A stretch of 64,000 nucleotides of DNA from Isoetes taiwanensis. Taxonomy: Eukaryota; Streptophyta; Lycopodiopsida; Isoetales; Isoetaceae. Numbering within the stretch: the first letter of the stretch is position 1; every line of letters begins with the position of its first letter. Under the pieces are notes generated by a model. That model was not told the DNA's origin and did no database searches. It saw nothing but the letters and a program-made list of their open reading frames with translations. Positions 26,034-36,329 of the stretch are shown here, piece after piece. The stretch is taken from assembly GCA_021234155.1 (NCBI GenBank), contig JAJEKV010000074.1, positions 2,736,877 to 2,800,876 of the forward strand, given 5' to 3'. The position numbers and the translations under genes are program-made.

Positions 26034-26605
26034 GTCTGCATTGACACAATTGGGTGTCAATAAGAAATGTAAACACTTGATTCAGAATCAAGGGAAGATG
26101 TAGAGTAGATAGAAGCAAAATCTGAAGAAAAAACAATCAGATGCAAATCAAAACAGAACAAATGTTAATTACATGCAAGTAGGTTTTTACTATAGGCAAA
26201 CTTTCTGCTGATAATGTAACGACAAAATAGAAGTACATTAGTGTACATAGCTATCACAATGTAAAGGAAAACCAAATACTAAATTCAAATGTATTTCAGA
26301 ACAAAATATTTTATCAATACACCCTATCAAATACATCATTCAGCATTGAATGTAAAGGAAAGTCAAATACCAAATTCATATGCATTTCTGATCACATGTA
26401 AATGCAAAGTACAGTCAATGCAATACACCCTATTAATACACCCCAGCAAAAAGGAATTCCAGAAAAGCACTTCATGGCACATGTAAATGTAAAGTATGTA
26501 CAAATACATTTCCTCTTACAAAGAAAGACAAAACCACGCCAAATCAAATGTTAATACGTTATGTACATGATGGAAACTAACTACATCTAAGTACACTCAA
26601 ACTAA

Positions 26606-27945
26606 TTATGTAATCAAAATAGAAATAGATGTACCTTGAAAGGGATTCCTAAGCGATTGTCCTTGGGTCCTCGGTCCATGAACAATCATGTACACATGTA
26701 TTCGTCGTTGAAACCCGAATATAAGACAAAATAGACAATATGTATGACCACAAAGTGGAGATATTACCATGGTCGAAGTCAAGGCAATCATTGTACTCTG
26801 CCGCAAGTATTGCTTATATGTGAGAATGAAGCGCTCCGTCTTTGCTGCGAGTATGGGGGAGCTGCAGAGCCTATCGGGTCCGACCTTTCCAAATGCTTAG
26901 TCATCTCCTTTATTCTATTCTCACGGTTGGAATTAACTTCCAAATCCTTGCTGATTTTTTTCAATGGCGACTTTCTAATTCTTGCAAATCGACCTTTAAA
27001 CAATCAATGGGAATCATTAGAGCATCTAAGTCAGCAATATAACTTGATTTCTCCTCCTCTAAATGGGATGCCAAAGCCATTTGCACATCAGTTGGCTTCC
27101 AGCTTGCTTTTAAACCTGCCATAATGCTGAAGCGCTCACATATTTTTGCATCTTTACTCTTGCACAAGTCTTGTCAAGAAGCTCTTATCACTCTCATGCT
27201 TCAACAGTTCAATTTCCATTGTTTTCCTTTTCTCTTTTAAAGTCTGTATTTCATCAAGCATGGAGGCAGAATCTAATGCTCTTGTTTCCCTCCACCTTTT
27301 CATCATTTCCAACTGCTGCCCCAATTCTACCTGAGGCATACATTTAATAGCTTTAACATTGGAAGACTTTACTGTAGCTAATTCTGTCAGGTCAGATTCT
27401 TTTTGAGAGCCTTTTGAATGAAGACTTGCACTTGCTTTCACCTCATCCCAATCAATGCGTACTCCTTTGTAATGAAGTGCATATGCTCGGGCAAAATACA
27501 ATGGAATGTGATGATTTGCAATGTCCCTCCTACAAAAAGCGTGCTCATACACGGAAAAAAATCGCCATCCAACCGGGGCTTAATCGCACTCTTGATAACC
27601 CCTAACAGCGGGGGGGCTTGAACCCCAAACATCCTGCACTACTTGCACTAGCCCCGGAAACATGCTATCAAAATTGTTGCTCCTAAGTCTTTGCGATGCT
27701 TACCTTGTCAAACTTCGGTGGCAAAACCTCCCGATCTGAAGAAGACCCACTCTTGAGTTTTTGGGCGGCAGTTCTAGTGGGAGACCTTGGCATGGGCTTT
27801 TACTGAGGTTTGTGGAGGAGATTTCCTTGGAGATGTCTTTGTTCCAAGCTGTTTTGTCATGATCTCTTCCCAGTGCTTCACTCTCTGAAAATGCAAGCTT
27901 TTGGCTATGGAGGTCCTGATCTTGGCTATGGATGGATGTCAAGCT
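26606..27945 (-). pseudogene. Broken coiled-coil protein gene, unknown family
   Basis: The longest minus frame (27154-27552, 132 residues) starts near FCRRDIANHHIPLYFARAYA. It then becomes a heptad-rich helix (LEMMKRWRETRALDSASMLD, LKEKRKTMEIELLKHESD). The reading continues through frames 26961-27167 (HLEEEKSSYIADLDALM, DLQELESRH) and 26788-27003 (KISKDLEVNSNRENRIKEMT), all coiled-coil-like, so one protein has been split by about three frameshifts. A further stretch upstream (27700-27942) may be its N-terminus. It lies just upstream of the multi-exon gene on the same strand and could be part of it. No family was recognised. Confidence 0.45.
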
Positions 27946-28040
27946 TTCGGCTATGGAGGTTCGAATATGGATGTCAAGCTTTCGGCTATGGAGGTTCGAA
28001 TATGGATGTCAAGCTTTCGGCTATGGAGGTTCGAGCGGGA
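27936..28040 (+). repeat. 35-bp minisatellite, three copies
   Basis: The unit starts ATGTCAAGCTTTCGGCTATG. Copies lie at 27936-27970, 27971-28005 and 28006-28040 and are nearly identical. Partial units (CTTTTGGCTATGGAGGT) occur just before. A period of 35 is not a multiple of three, so it is not a protein repeat. Confidence 0.9.
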
Positions 28041-28188
28041 GGAAGGTTGAACAGAGCGCGGGAGGAGAGTTCAAAATTATTTGCCCTATTAATGATTCAT
28101 TCCAAGAATAATAATTTCTGGGGGGAGGGATTTCCTTACATTTTGAATTTGTAAATGTAAAATACGGGCACTTTTTTTGCCCACCCTT

Positions 28189-29300
28189 TCATGCTTCTAC
28201 CCCAAGATCAGAGGAAGAAGCTGCAATAAGAAGCAGGTCATCGACATAGCAAAGAATAATGAGGAAGGAAGGTTTGAGCTTGTAGTAAACACTGGGATCT
28301 GCATGACTGCGAGAAAAACCAAGAGTGATCAGAGTTTGATCCAGACGAGTATACCATGACCTGGAGGCTTGGCGTAGACCGTAAAGAGCCTTATGTAATC
28401 TGCAAACTTCAGAGGGGTCAGAGGACTGAAAACCTTGGGGCTGCTCCAGATATACTTCTTCATGTAAATCTCCATTGAGGAAGGCATTATGAACGTCCAT
28501 TTGATGGATGAAATAGTGATTCTGAGCATCATGAGCAAGAATGGTGCGAATTGAAACCATGCGGGCAACTGGTGCATGCGTTTCCTCGAAGTCAATGCCT
28601 TCGATTTCATTGAAACCTCTGGCTACCAGACGGACTTTGAATCGAGCAACTGAGCCATTGGTGTTGTACTTGAGTTTGTAGACCCATTTGGATGAAACAA
28701 CTGGTCTATGAGCAGGGCGAGATACCAGGGACCAAGTCTGAGCTGATTTGATAGATTCGATTTCTTCTTCCATGGCACGTTGCCATTCGGGCTTGAATGG
28801 TCCTGTGATTGCCTGGTGATAAGAGAGAGGTTCGTTGGGAAGTGTTTTAGAGAGAAAGGAATAGTCAGAAGCCCAAACGGGAGCTCGGCGTGTGCGAAGG
28901 GGACGGGAAGGTGGGATAGCAAGAGGCTCCATGATGGGAGAGGAGGGTAAATCAGGATCGGAAGTTGTAGGAGGGGGTGTATCAGGAATGGGAGCAGTAG
29001 AGATTGGTGAATAGGGAATGAGAGCAGGAGGAGTGGATGTATCAGGTGTTGGTGTAGCAAGAAATTCCAGTAAGACAAGATCAGGGGAGAAAGGAATATG
29101 ATGACAAGGAACATTTTCTTGGAATTTTACATGACAGCTTATGATCAATTTGTGTTTAGCCAGATCATACAGACGATAGGCTTTGCTGGTCAAAGAGTAG
29201 CCAAGAAACATGCAAGGAATGGCTTTGGGTGCTAGTTTGGAGGAAGGATGTGGAAGGTGAACAAAGGCTTGGCAGCCAAAAACCTTGAGATGAGAGTAAT
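28189..29300 (-). CDS. Copia integrase end and reverse transcriptase, truncated
   Basis: The homologous frame resumes near 29.29 kb with HLKVFGCQAFVHLP. The open frame 28189-29211 starts FLGYS, the conserved end of the integrase region. It then has a proline-rich linker and the RT: KWVYKLKYN, ARLVARGF-like (here VRLVARGF), MDVHNAFLNGDL and YGLRQASRSWY. The active site CYVDDLLL is at about residue 324. The frame ends 14 residues after YVDD, so the RT thumb and RNase H are lost. It cannot transpose alone. Confidence 0.92.
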
Positions 29301-29312
29301 GGGCTGATCAGA

Positions 29313-31295
29313 CTAAATCTCTTCTGGCACTTGTTGCTGGAGGCTACGATGGGGAAGGTGGTTGATCAGATAAATGGCGGTGGCTGCTGCTTCACCCCAG
29401 AATGCAAGAGGTACATTCATGGTGAATAAGAGACTGCGAATCATTTCCAGAATGGTCCAATTGGCTCTCTCCGCTCGTCCATTCTGCTCTGGAGTAGCTG
29501 TAACAGTAAACTCATGAGTAATTCCATGTGATGAACAATATTCATGAAAGGATTTGGAGATATATTCTCCCCCGCCATCGGTGCGAAGTGTGACAAGCTG
29601 GGTGCCTGTGATGCGCTCTGCAGATGTGTTGAAGTGCATGAATTTAGAAAAGGTCTCACTTTTGGAGCGTAAAAGGTAAAGAAAGAGTTTTCGGCTGTGG
29701 TCGTCTAAGAATATGAGCATGTAGCGAGAGCCAGTAAAGGTGGGCACTGAAAAAGGCCCGCATAAATCACTGTGAACCATTTGTAGGAGTCTGGATGCAC
29801 GACTGTTGGATGGAGAAAATTGAGAGCGTGTGGATTTAGCTTGAAGACATGTAATGCAAGGAGTCTTGGGTTGAGGTGTGGATGAAAAGAGGCATCTGGA
29901 GGCAAGAATCTGAAGCCGAGAGTGTGTTGCATGGCCAAGACGAAGGTGCCAAAGATCTGAAGCAGAATTAGGCGATGGAGTTTGCACAAGACAGGCATGA
30001 TCATTGATGGGATGGACACAAAGGCGATAAAGATTGCCAACTCGTGTGCCTCGGATGACTGGAGTGTTATGGGAATCGCTGATGGTGCAATGATCAGATT
30101 GAAAAGAGACCTGAAAACCACTGGAGGTCAATTTGCTTACAGAAATAAGTTGCTTGTGCAGACCTGGCACGTGAAGAACCTCTCGAATTCCCTTGATAGT
30201 GCCGCTAGGAAGCTGGAGAATTATAGTGCCAGTAGCAATCCCATGTTGAAGACTATTATTGCCCATAAGGACTTGGCGAGCAGGAACCAAAGGTGTATAA
30301 TTCTGGAAGAGATGGCGGAATGGAGACATATGGCAAGTTGCTCCAGAGTCAAGATACCAAGCAGGGTCGTGGTTGTGAATGGAAGAATCTTGTACAGAGA
30401 ATAGAAACTCAATGGCAGAAGGAGGAGTTGCAAGAAGAGGAGGTGATTCGCTGAAATCTTGGACCAGAGTATTGTGTTTAGGAATACCATCAGCTTCTTG
30501 TACAATATTGTTGTGCTCCACAGGTGCAGGACGCTTTGGAACAGGTGTTGGGGCAGTGCATTCCTTTGCAAAGTGCCCGGTGCGTTGACATCGATGACAA
30601 GTGATGGTACTTCGATCCAGCTTGGGTCGACGGGGTGGCTTGGCATCAGCAATCATGACAGAATCAGAAACTGCCTTGGATTTCCCTTGTCTCAAGGCTT
30701 CAGCTTGTATACGATCAATTGTGGCCTCAAAAGGATAATCAGAGAGGCGACCTTCAAGATTGATGATGACGCCTTCATAGGATGCAGGGAGGCTATTAAG
30801 GAGTAGGCAGACCTTTTCATCGTTGGTGATCAAGACCCCAGTTGCATCCAGATCATCGAGCATGGATTTCATGCGACATATGTGGCTTGTGACATCTCCT
30901 CCTTCAGAAAGATGGAGGTCATACAGAGCCTTGCGCAGATCAAGACGGTTTCCAGCTGTCTTGGAAGCATAGTGATTATCCAGAATCACCAGCATCTCAT
31001 GAGCACTGATGACCCCTTTGACCAATCGTGCAGGAGTATCGCCCAGGCTAGTGCAGATTGCCAATCTAGCCTTACGATCTTTTTCAAGAAGAACAGGGTT
31101 CTCATCATTGAGAACAATCTCCATGTTGTTAGCTGCAGCAGGAACATCAGCGATGTGAGGTGCTGAGGTAATCTCCCAAAGATCCTTGTCTTCCAGGATC
31201 ATTCTGAGTCTCCACCTCCACATCTGATAGTCTTTGCCATCAAAACGGGGCATCAATCGCCATTCAGAAGAAGCAGTGTTGAAAACGGACTCCAT
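29313..31295 (-). CDS. Copia gag-protease-integrase polyprotein (660 aa)
   Basis: The gag segment (residues about 10-220) opens with the UBN2-like LMPRFDGKDYQMWRWRL. A zinc knuckle CHRCQRTGHFAKEC lies at about 233-246. The protease active site DSGATCHM is at about 316-323. The integrase zinc finger (WHLRLGH...CITC) is at about 449-482. The integrase core follows with HSDLCGP, LRTDGGGEY and TPEQNGRAER, giving the D, D and E catalytic residues. The frame ends at VPEEI and a stop at 29.31 kb, while the homologous reading goes on in another frame, so a small indel has split gag-pol. The ATG at 31295 fits the usual copia start after the leader. Confidence 0.93.
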   Translation of the reverse strand: MESVFNTASSEWRLMPRFDGKDYQMWRWRLRMILEDKDLWEITSAPHIADVPAAANNMEIVLNDENPVLLEKDRKARLAICTSLGDTPARLVKGVISAHEMLVILDNHYASKTAGNRLDLRKALYDLHLSEGGDVTSHICRMKSMLDDLDATGVLITNDEKVCLLLNSLPASYEGVIINLEGRLSDYPFEATIDRIQAEALRQGKSKAVSDSVMIADAKPPRRPKLDRSTITCHRCQRTGHFAKECTAPTPVPKRPAPVEHNNIVQEADGIPKHNTLVQDFSESPPLLATPPSAIEFLFSVQDSSIHNHDPAWYLDSGATCHMSPFRHLFQNYTPLVPARQVLMGNNSLQHGIATGTIILQLPSGTIKGIREVLHVPGLHKQLISVSKLTSSGFQVSFQSDHCTISDSHNTPVIRGTRVGNLYRLCVHPINDHACLVQTPSPNSASDLWHLRLGHATHSRLQILASRCLFSSTPQPKTPCITCLQAKSTRSQFSPSNSRASRLLQMVHSDLCGPFSVPTFTGSRYMLIFLDDHSRKLFLYLLRSKSETFSKFMHFNTSAERITGTQLVTLRTDGGGEYISKSFHEYCSSHGITHEFTVTATPEQNGRAERANWTILEMIRSLLFTMNVPLAFWGEAAATAIYLINHLPHRSLQQQVPEEI

Positions 31296-31429
31296 GGTTT
31301 CAAGGAGAGGAAGAGATGAGAAATTGGAATTTGCAAAGGTAGTAGATACTGAAACGGAGAGGGAAGCGGAACTGCAAGAACAATATCGGCTTCAGCGGAT
31401 TGGATGGAGTGTGGGCCCATAACCTGTGA

Positions 31430-31690
31430 AACAAGAAGAATGCAATTGTCTATTGATGAAGGATCAAGAACAAATGTCTGCTGGAAGGTAATACCGCAGA
31501 CGCTCAATGAAAACTTGCAAGAAAGCTTGAGATAAACTACGGTTCTCTATCTGTTTATATATGACAGATAGTGAACGGCTACTACTAAAACAGGAAAGTT
31601 TGTTGTGTCTCATAAGCCCGGGAAGTGGTGTAACTACCCAAGATTCTGTCTGTCACTGACATCATGGTGATCCTTGTTGGGATCTGCAAC
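31430..31690 (-). repeat. Probable 5' LTR of the copia element
   Basis: The minus strand opens with TGTTGCAGATCCCAACA at 31690 and contains CATATATAAACAG, a TATA box, near 31553-31566. It runs to TTTCACA followed by GGTTATGGGCCCA near 31430, which could be a primer-binding site. The gag ATG lies about 130 bp further on. The start and TATA support an LTR. The inner border is approximate because the partner LTR is absent. Confidence 0.6.
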
Positions 31691-31699
31691 ATATTTAAG

Positions 31700-32505
31700 A
31701 GTCGAGAGCTCTTGCAACCGTGCCTACTCTTAAATGCCGTGGCAAGGAGTTCGGAGTTGTTTTTAAAAATGATATGGCATGGTGCTTGGAGACCGATTCA
31801 TGTATGATCGTCATCTTCCGATATAATTTATAAGAGCAGGAAGCATCTAGATATCCCCCAAAAGCATCCAGAGGAAAAACGCCCAAAGCATGAAACAGGC
31901 CATATAAGCCCTACCTTGCAAGGCAGAGTCTCATGATCAACATGGACACATCTTGCTCTACTATAACAAGTGACAAACTACAGGCTTGAGCATATATTTA
32001 AAAGAAATCGCTTAAAGCATATGTTTATAATAAATGGCCTCCTCTAACATGGCAGTATGCAGCAAAAAAGAGGTACTATCTTACTGCATCTCCAATGAAA
32101 GAACATGATATATGTAAGCAAGCCTTTGATTATAATATAGTTGAATCTAACCATATCCCTTTAGCCCCAGCTACTCAATACAGCTGGCAATGTGTATTTA
32201 TATTACAAATGCCTTTTACTGCAGACACAGTTGGCCTTAGACTTAGTGAATGGGATTGTTGTTGACAATAATAGAATAGAATAGAATAATACAAGGATGA
32301 TAAAATGTATGGCAATGATTGTCTTAAATACAAGAGACTCCAGGTCTAGCATTTTCGCGATGCAATGGACAGCCTTGAGGACATGTAACCATGCAGAGAT
32401 TGTTTCTGAGGATATATGACCCATGCAAAGACTGCAAATGTATTTTTCTAGATGTTATCTAATCTTCAATTTAACTGATTTGTCCAGTAGGGCTAGAATT
32501 AGGTC
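31700..32505. other. No recognisable gene
   Basis: Short frames only. An (AGAAT)-type run, AATAGAATAGAATAGAATAA, lies at 32271-32290. Confidence 0.4.
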
Positions 32506-32860
32506 CAATAAACCAGTGTTGTCCCGTACGCGTACCGTACCGTACGTACTGTACGTATTTTTTTAAAAATACGTTTTTTCAGCCATACGTACCTTACGTA
32601 CGTTTGGAGTATTTTTTAAAAATAAAAAAAATAGTGTTTAAATAGAACAAAACAGTGAAATAAAACGTAAAATTGATGTAGGGGAAGTTGGTTAGCATGT
32701 TAGTTTGCTATCTAGGAGGCCCAGGTTCAATTCCTGGTAAGTGCAAGTTTATTGTTCTATGAAAAACACGTAGTATTTAAAAAAAAAAAACGTTAGAGTA
32801 TTTTGTATGGAATGGATCATTTTCAAAAAATACGCGTATTTTTGCAACACTGCAATAAAC
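32506..32860. mobile_element. hAT-type MITE with 8-bp target duplication
   Basis: The element is 32514-32852 (339 bp). It opens CAGTGTTG and ends CAACACTG, an exact 8-bp inverted repeat. The repeat extends imperfectly into the CGTACGCGTA region at the left and TACGCGTA at the right. Perfect copies of CAATAAAC stand at 32506-32513 and 32853-32860. The CAG-type end and 8-bp duplication are the signature of hAT transposons. There is no coding sequence. The left third is rich in CGTACGTA words and foldbacks such as GTATTTTTTTAAAAATACG. Confidence 0.88.
32680..32745 (+). ncRNA. tRNA-like segment inside the hAT-type MITE
   Basis: The sequence has an A-box-like TTGGTTAGCATG near 32688 and, about 36 bp on, GGTTCAATTCC (32724-32734). 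The latter differs from the Pol III B-box consensus at one base. A T-arm can fold as CCAGG/CCTGG (5 bp) with the 7-nt loop TTCAATT. A clean acceptor stem and anticodon arm are not evident, so it is not called a functional tRNA. It is flanked by an inverted AATAGAACAA / TTGTTCTAT pair. Confidence 0.5.
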
Positions 32861-33285
32861 TATAGCAGATCCACCTATCTTCACTTTGTAATTGAGCCAC
32901 TAAAATTTTTGCTTCCCATATATCATCTATAACTCTATGTCACGTCAAGATTGTCTTGTCATGATATTATCATCTTATGCCATTTCCCATGGTAAATACT
33001 ACTTTCCGGTTGCATATTAGAGTTGACAATGAAATTGATCAGTAAACTAGATGGACACCAAACTTTACTCAACAATTCCATCACTAAAGATTCTTGATTG
33101 ACACACAATCTATAAATTCTATGTTGGATTTATGGATCTCCTCCTCGCATTCTTGCTCCATTTCCCATGGACGCACTCTCTATTTTCCATTCATTACTGT
33201 GTTTCTATAATCCCCAGGCAGAAATGCAATATGTGTCATATCTGATTTCTTCTATGATTTTGCTAGTTCCATAGTAATATTTTGC
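32861..33285. other. No recognisable gene
   Basis: AT-rich, with short frames only. Nothing identified. Confidence 0.4.
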
Positions 33286-33288
33286 TTT

Positions 33289-33492
33289 TCACCAAAGTTC
33301 TTCCATGCACCTATGCAATTTAATGGTTGCTAACCTGTAAGCATCTTTTTCCATATGGGCATTACCATAAATGTTTGCCATAAGACAATATGTTAGTACA
33401 TAATAAGGTTGGAACAAGAAAAAGAAATGAAAATTTTGGATCTTCTTTGATCTTCTTCTAAATGTGGCTCGAGGGAAAGAAAAAACAAACAA
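33289..33492 (-). pseudogene. Possible C-terminal fragment of a PPR protein
   Basis: The minus frame contains YYVL...MANIYGNAHMEKDAYRL. This resembles the YVLLSNIYA..G.WEDA.RVR segment found in the E region of plant pentatricopeptide-repeat proteins, which bind organelle RNA. No further PPR motif was found upstream, and the match is short and interrupted. It could be a captured or eroded gene end. Confidence 0.4.
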
Positions 33493-34229
33493 CAGAAAAA
33501 GCTGGGCGAGAGCAGATGAAAGCAGAGCAAGAGGGGGACAAAGCCCAACCTACTGTTCTACGATAAAAGTAAAACAAAGCAAATAGAGAAAACCAAAACC
33601 TATTTGACATGGTGTGGCCTGGACAAAACTGCTTGATATGATGGAAGAAACTCCCAAAGGAATCTGCCTGACGGATGCTGGGCAAGTAGAACTGTGTCGG
33701 TTGGCTCCTAGAAGGAAAGCTAAGCAGTTTGGGATGTGGCCTCCCAAGCCAGTTTCGAAGTTGTTTATTGGATGTGCTTGCAGGATCGCGGCCTGATGCC
33801 GATGTCTCAAGCTGAATCTGGGACCCTGTTGTGTTTACCTCTATGTCCTTGATGCTAGTACCTAGTACCTGCCGCAGGAACTACTTGGGTGTTGGAAATT
33901 TTGTGGGATGCTGCCAATTCACCTTGCATAGGCACTGGCTCCTGCATTAGGTCAAATGAACAGGCCTCCGTTTCACATGAACGGGCCTTGGTGAGGCCAG
34001 AGGCAACTTGGGCGCTTAGGCAGTGTGCTCAGAAGGTTGAATGCGGTTTGCTATATGACATTACTGAAAACTAACTCAATTAGTTTTTCAAGTATCTTTA
34101 TATTATAATGTTATACCGTAAGTAGTGCATCGAGCCCTAATTTGAATGGCCGAGATCATCTGGATGCATCCAAAGGCCTAGATTTATTGCACGACTTACC
34201 AACACTGTGATTGGTCATGCTTCGATCTC

Positions 34230-35955
34230 TTAAGGGGAAAGGGTAAATGAAAAGGGAGAAAAGGAAAAGGGAAGTGGAAAAAGAGAATGTGAAGGGCAAA
34301 AAGGCATGGGGAAAAGGGAAAAGGGTAAAAGTAAAAGGGAAAAGGGTGGGGATAAGAGAAGAGAAAAAGGCATGAAAAACGAAAAAGGGAAAGGGAACCT
34401 GGGAAAAGGGCACGAGGGAAGGAGGAAGAGATAAAGTAGAAAAGGTAAATGGAAAGGGCATGAAAAAAAAAGGAAAGAGGAAAAGGTTGAAAAAAGGAGA
34501 AAATGAAGGAGAAAAAAAGCATGGAAAAGGGGAGGAGAAAAAAAACATGGGAAAATGAAGGAGCATGGGAAAAGGGGGAAAAAGAGAAGCGTTGAGGAAA
34601 GAGAAGAAAGGAAGGGACAAATGGCATAGGAAAATGGAACAAAAAAAGAGAGGGAAAGGGAAGGGAAGAAACGCATCAAGAAAAGGGGAAGAGTGAAAGG
34701 TTGGAAAAATGAGGAAAAGGGAAGGAACAAGGGGGAACAAGAAAAGGATGGGGAGAGGGGAAATAAGGGGCATAGAAAAAGGGAAAGTGAGAAGAATGAA
34801 AAAGTAAAGGGAAAAGGGGGAAAGGGAACCTAGGTAAAGGTCACAAGGAAAAAGAAAGAGGGAAACGAGAAAAGGGAAGGGAGGAAGGGCATGAGAGAAA
34901 AGGGAAGAGGAAAATGGTGAAGAAGGGGAAAAAAAGAAAAAAGGGAAAAGAAAAGGGGCAAGAGAGAAAGGGTGGGGAAAAGAGGAAAATGGGTATAGGA
35001 AATAAAAGAATAAAACAAATGTGCAAAAGGCATGGAAAAAGGGAAAAGGAAAAGGAAAGGAAGGGAAAAAGTGCACAGGAAAAGGATCGGCAAAAGAGGA
35101 AAACGGAAAGAAAAAAATCCATCAAGAAAAGGAAACGGGAAAAAAGGGAAAGGGAAGCAGGTGAGTGATGGAGGGGAGGGAAAGGGAAAAAGGACATGAG
35201 GAAAGGAAAAGATAAAAGAAAAAGGAAGGGTTGAAAGAAGGGAAAATTGCACGGGAAGAGGGAAAGGGTGGGAAAGGGAGGAAAAGGAAGCACGGGAAAA
35301 AAGAAAGAAGAAAAGGATGGAAAAAGAGCATGGGAAAATGGAAATAGAAAAGAAAAAAGAATTGAAAAGGGAGGAAAGAGAGAGAGGCACGGGAAAAAGA
35401 AAATGAGGAAAATGGAAAAGGGGAAGAGAAAAAGGGAACATGGAAAAGAGAAAGAGGAAACGGGTGAGGAGATGGAAAAAGGGAAGGTAAAAAGGGCATG
35501 GAAAACGAGAGGGGAAAAAGAAAAATGGAAGGGAAAAGGGCACATAAAAAAAGAAGGAAAAGAGTGGGAAAAGGAGGAAAAGAGAAGGGAAAATAGGCAT
35601 GTAAAAGGGTGAAAGAGTAAAAGGTTGAGAAAAAAGGAAGACATGGAAAAAGGGTGGGGAAAAGAGAAGGCATAAAAAAAGAGAAAGGGGAAGGGAAAAG
35701 AGCAAAGAAAAAAGAGAAGAGGGAAAAGGTGGAGAAAGGAGCAAAAGGGAAGGGAAAAAGATTATCGGGAACAGGGAAGGGGGAAGGAAAGGGATGGGGA
35801 AACAAGGAAACATGTGAGAAAGACGAGAAAAAAAAAGAAAAAGAAAAAAAAAAGTAGAGAAAATAAGAAAAAATGAAATACAGGATAGAGCAAAAGGGAA
35901 AGGGAAAGGGAAAGGGAAAGGGAAAGGGAAAGGGAAAGGGAAAGGGATAGGGATA
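34230..35955 (+). repeat. 1.7-kb polypurine tract, diverged GGGAAA repeat
   Basis: The plus strand is nearly pure A/G for more than 1.7 kb, made of words such as GGGAAAAGGGAAAAGG. GCATG-type interruptions recur about every 60-100 bp (for example near 34303, 34370, 34459, 34519, 34890, 35030). It ends in nine perfect copies of AAAGGG (35893-35946) and ATAGGGATAGGG. The long F/P/S-rich minus frames and K/E/G-rich plus frames here are simple by-products of this composition. Confidence 0.95.
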
Positions 35956-36001
35956 GGGCTTTTCTCACTGCATCCCAAAGCATTTACAGGCTCTCAACTT
36001 A

Positions 36002-36030
36002 TGCCCAGCAACGCTGGGCACCATTACTAG
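36002..36030 (+). terminator. Helitron 3' hairpin and CTAG terminus
   Basis: A perfect 8-bp GC-rich stem with a 3-base loop is followed six bases later by CTAG and then host T. In Helitrons this hairpin stops rolling-circle transfer. The GCAACGC-type loop is like that of other plant Helitrons. Confidence 0.65.
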
Positions 36031-36039
36031 TTTTTAATT

Positions 36040-36320
36040 GTCGTCGATAGATATTGCGTTGAAATAATGCACACATTAGATACGGCATATCCATAGCCCT
36101 AGGGATCTTGTTCTAGCCACATAGGATGATATGAAATAAAGACTTTGAGAAAGTGAAAAATCTAGAGAAAGAGTAATCTATTAAGAACATAGAAGCAAAT
36201 GGTTCTCTACAATAGATGGCAAATGAGTTCTTTTTTTTTTTGGTATCTTTGCATATGAGATTATTCAAAAATTTAAAAATGAATAGTAAAGCGCATGACT
36301 AGTTTGACTGTATACTATAT
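36040..36320. other. No recognisable gene
   Basis: Unassigned sequence after the Helitron end. One T11 run lies near 36231-36241. Confidence 0.35.
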
Positions 36321-36329
36321 GGGTCAATT

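Larger units (their letters stand above)
28189..31690 (-). mobile_element. Ty1/copia retrotransposon, 3'-truncated
   Basis: On the minus strand the order is LTR-like promoter, gag, protease, integrase, RT, the normal copia order. Only one frameshift (near 29.31 kb) interrupts 3.1 kb of coding sequence, so this is the youngest or best-kept element in the window. It stops just after the RT active site. RNase H and the 3' LTR are missing and a 35-bp minisatellite lies beyond the break. Confidence 0.93.
34095..36030 (+). mobile_element. Probable non-autonomous Helitron (1.94 kb)
   Basis: The right end has the Helitron layout: an 8-bp stem hairpin TGCCCAGC-AAC-GCTGGGCA (36002-36020), six bases, then CTAG (36027-36030) followed by T. 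A candidate left end, TCTTTATATTATAATG at 34095 preceded by A, fits the TC start and the A|T insertion site. The right end is the strong part of the call and the left end is inference. The interior has no Rep/helicase gene and is almost entirely the polypurine tract described separately. Confidence 0.62.

Noticed and set aside
32680-32745. A functional tRNA gene
   Set aside because: Only the T-arm and B box are convincing. The acceptor stem and anticodon arm do not pair properly, and the segment lies inside a MITE.
33550-34074. Several 60-86 residue frames on both strands
   Set aside because: No family resemblance, no consistent strand, and not continuous with the PPR-like segment.
34156-35983. 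Long open frames (up to 382 residues) rich in Phe/Pro/Ser on the minus strand and Lys/Glu/Gly on the plus strand
   Set aside because: They arise because a polypurine/polypyrimidine strand lacks stop codons in several frames. Composition is uniform and no domain exists.
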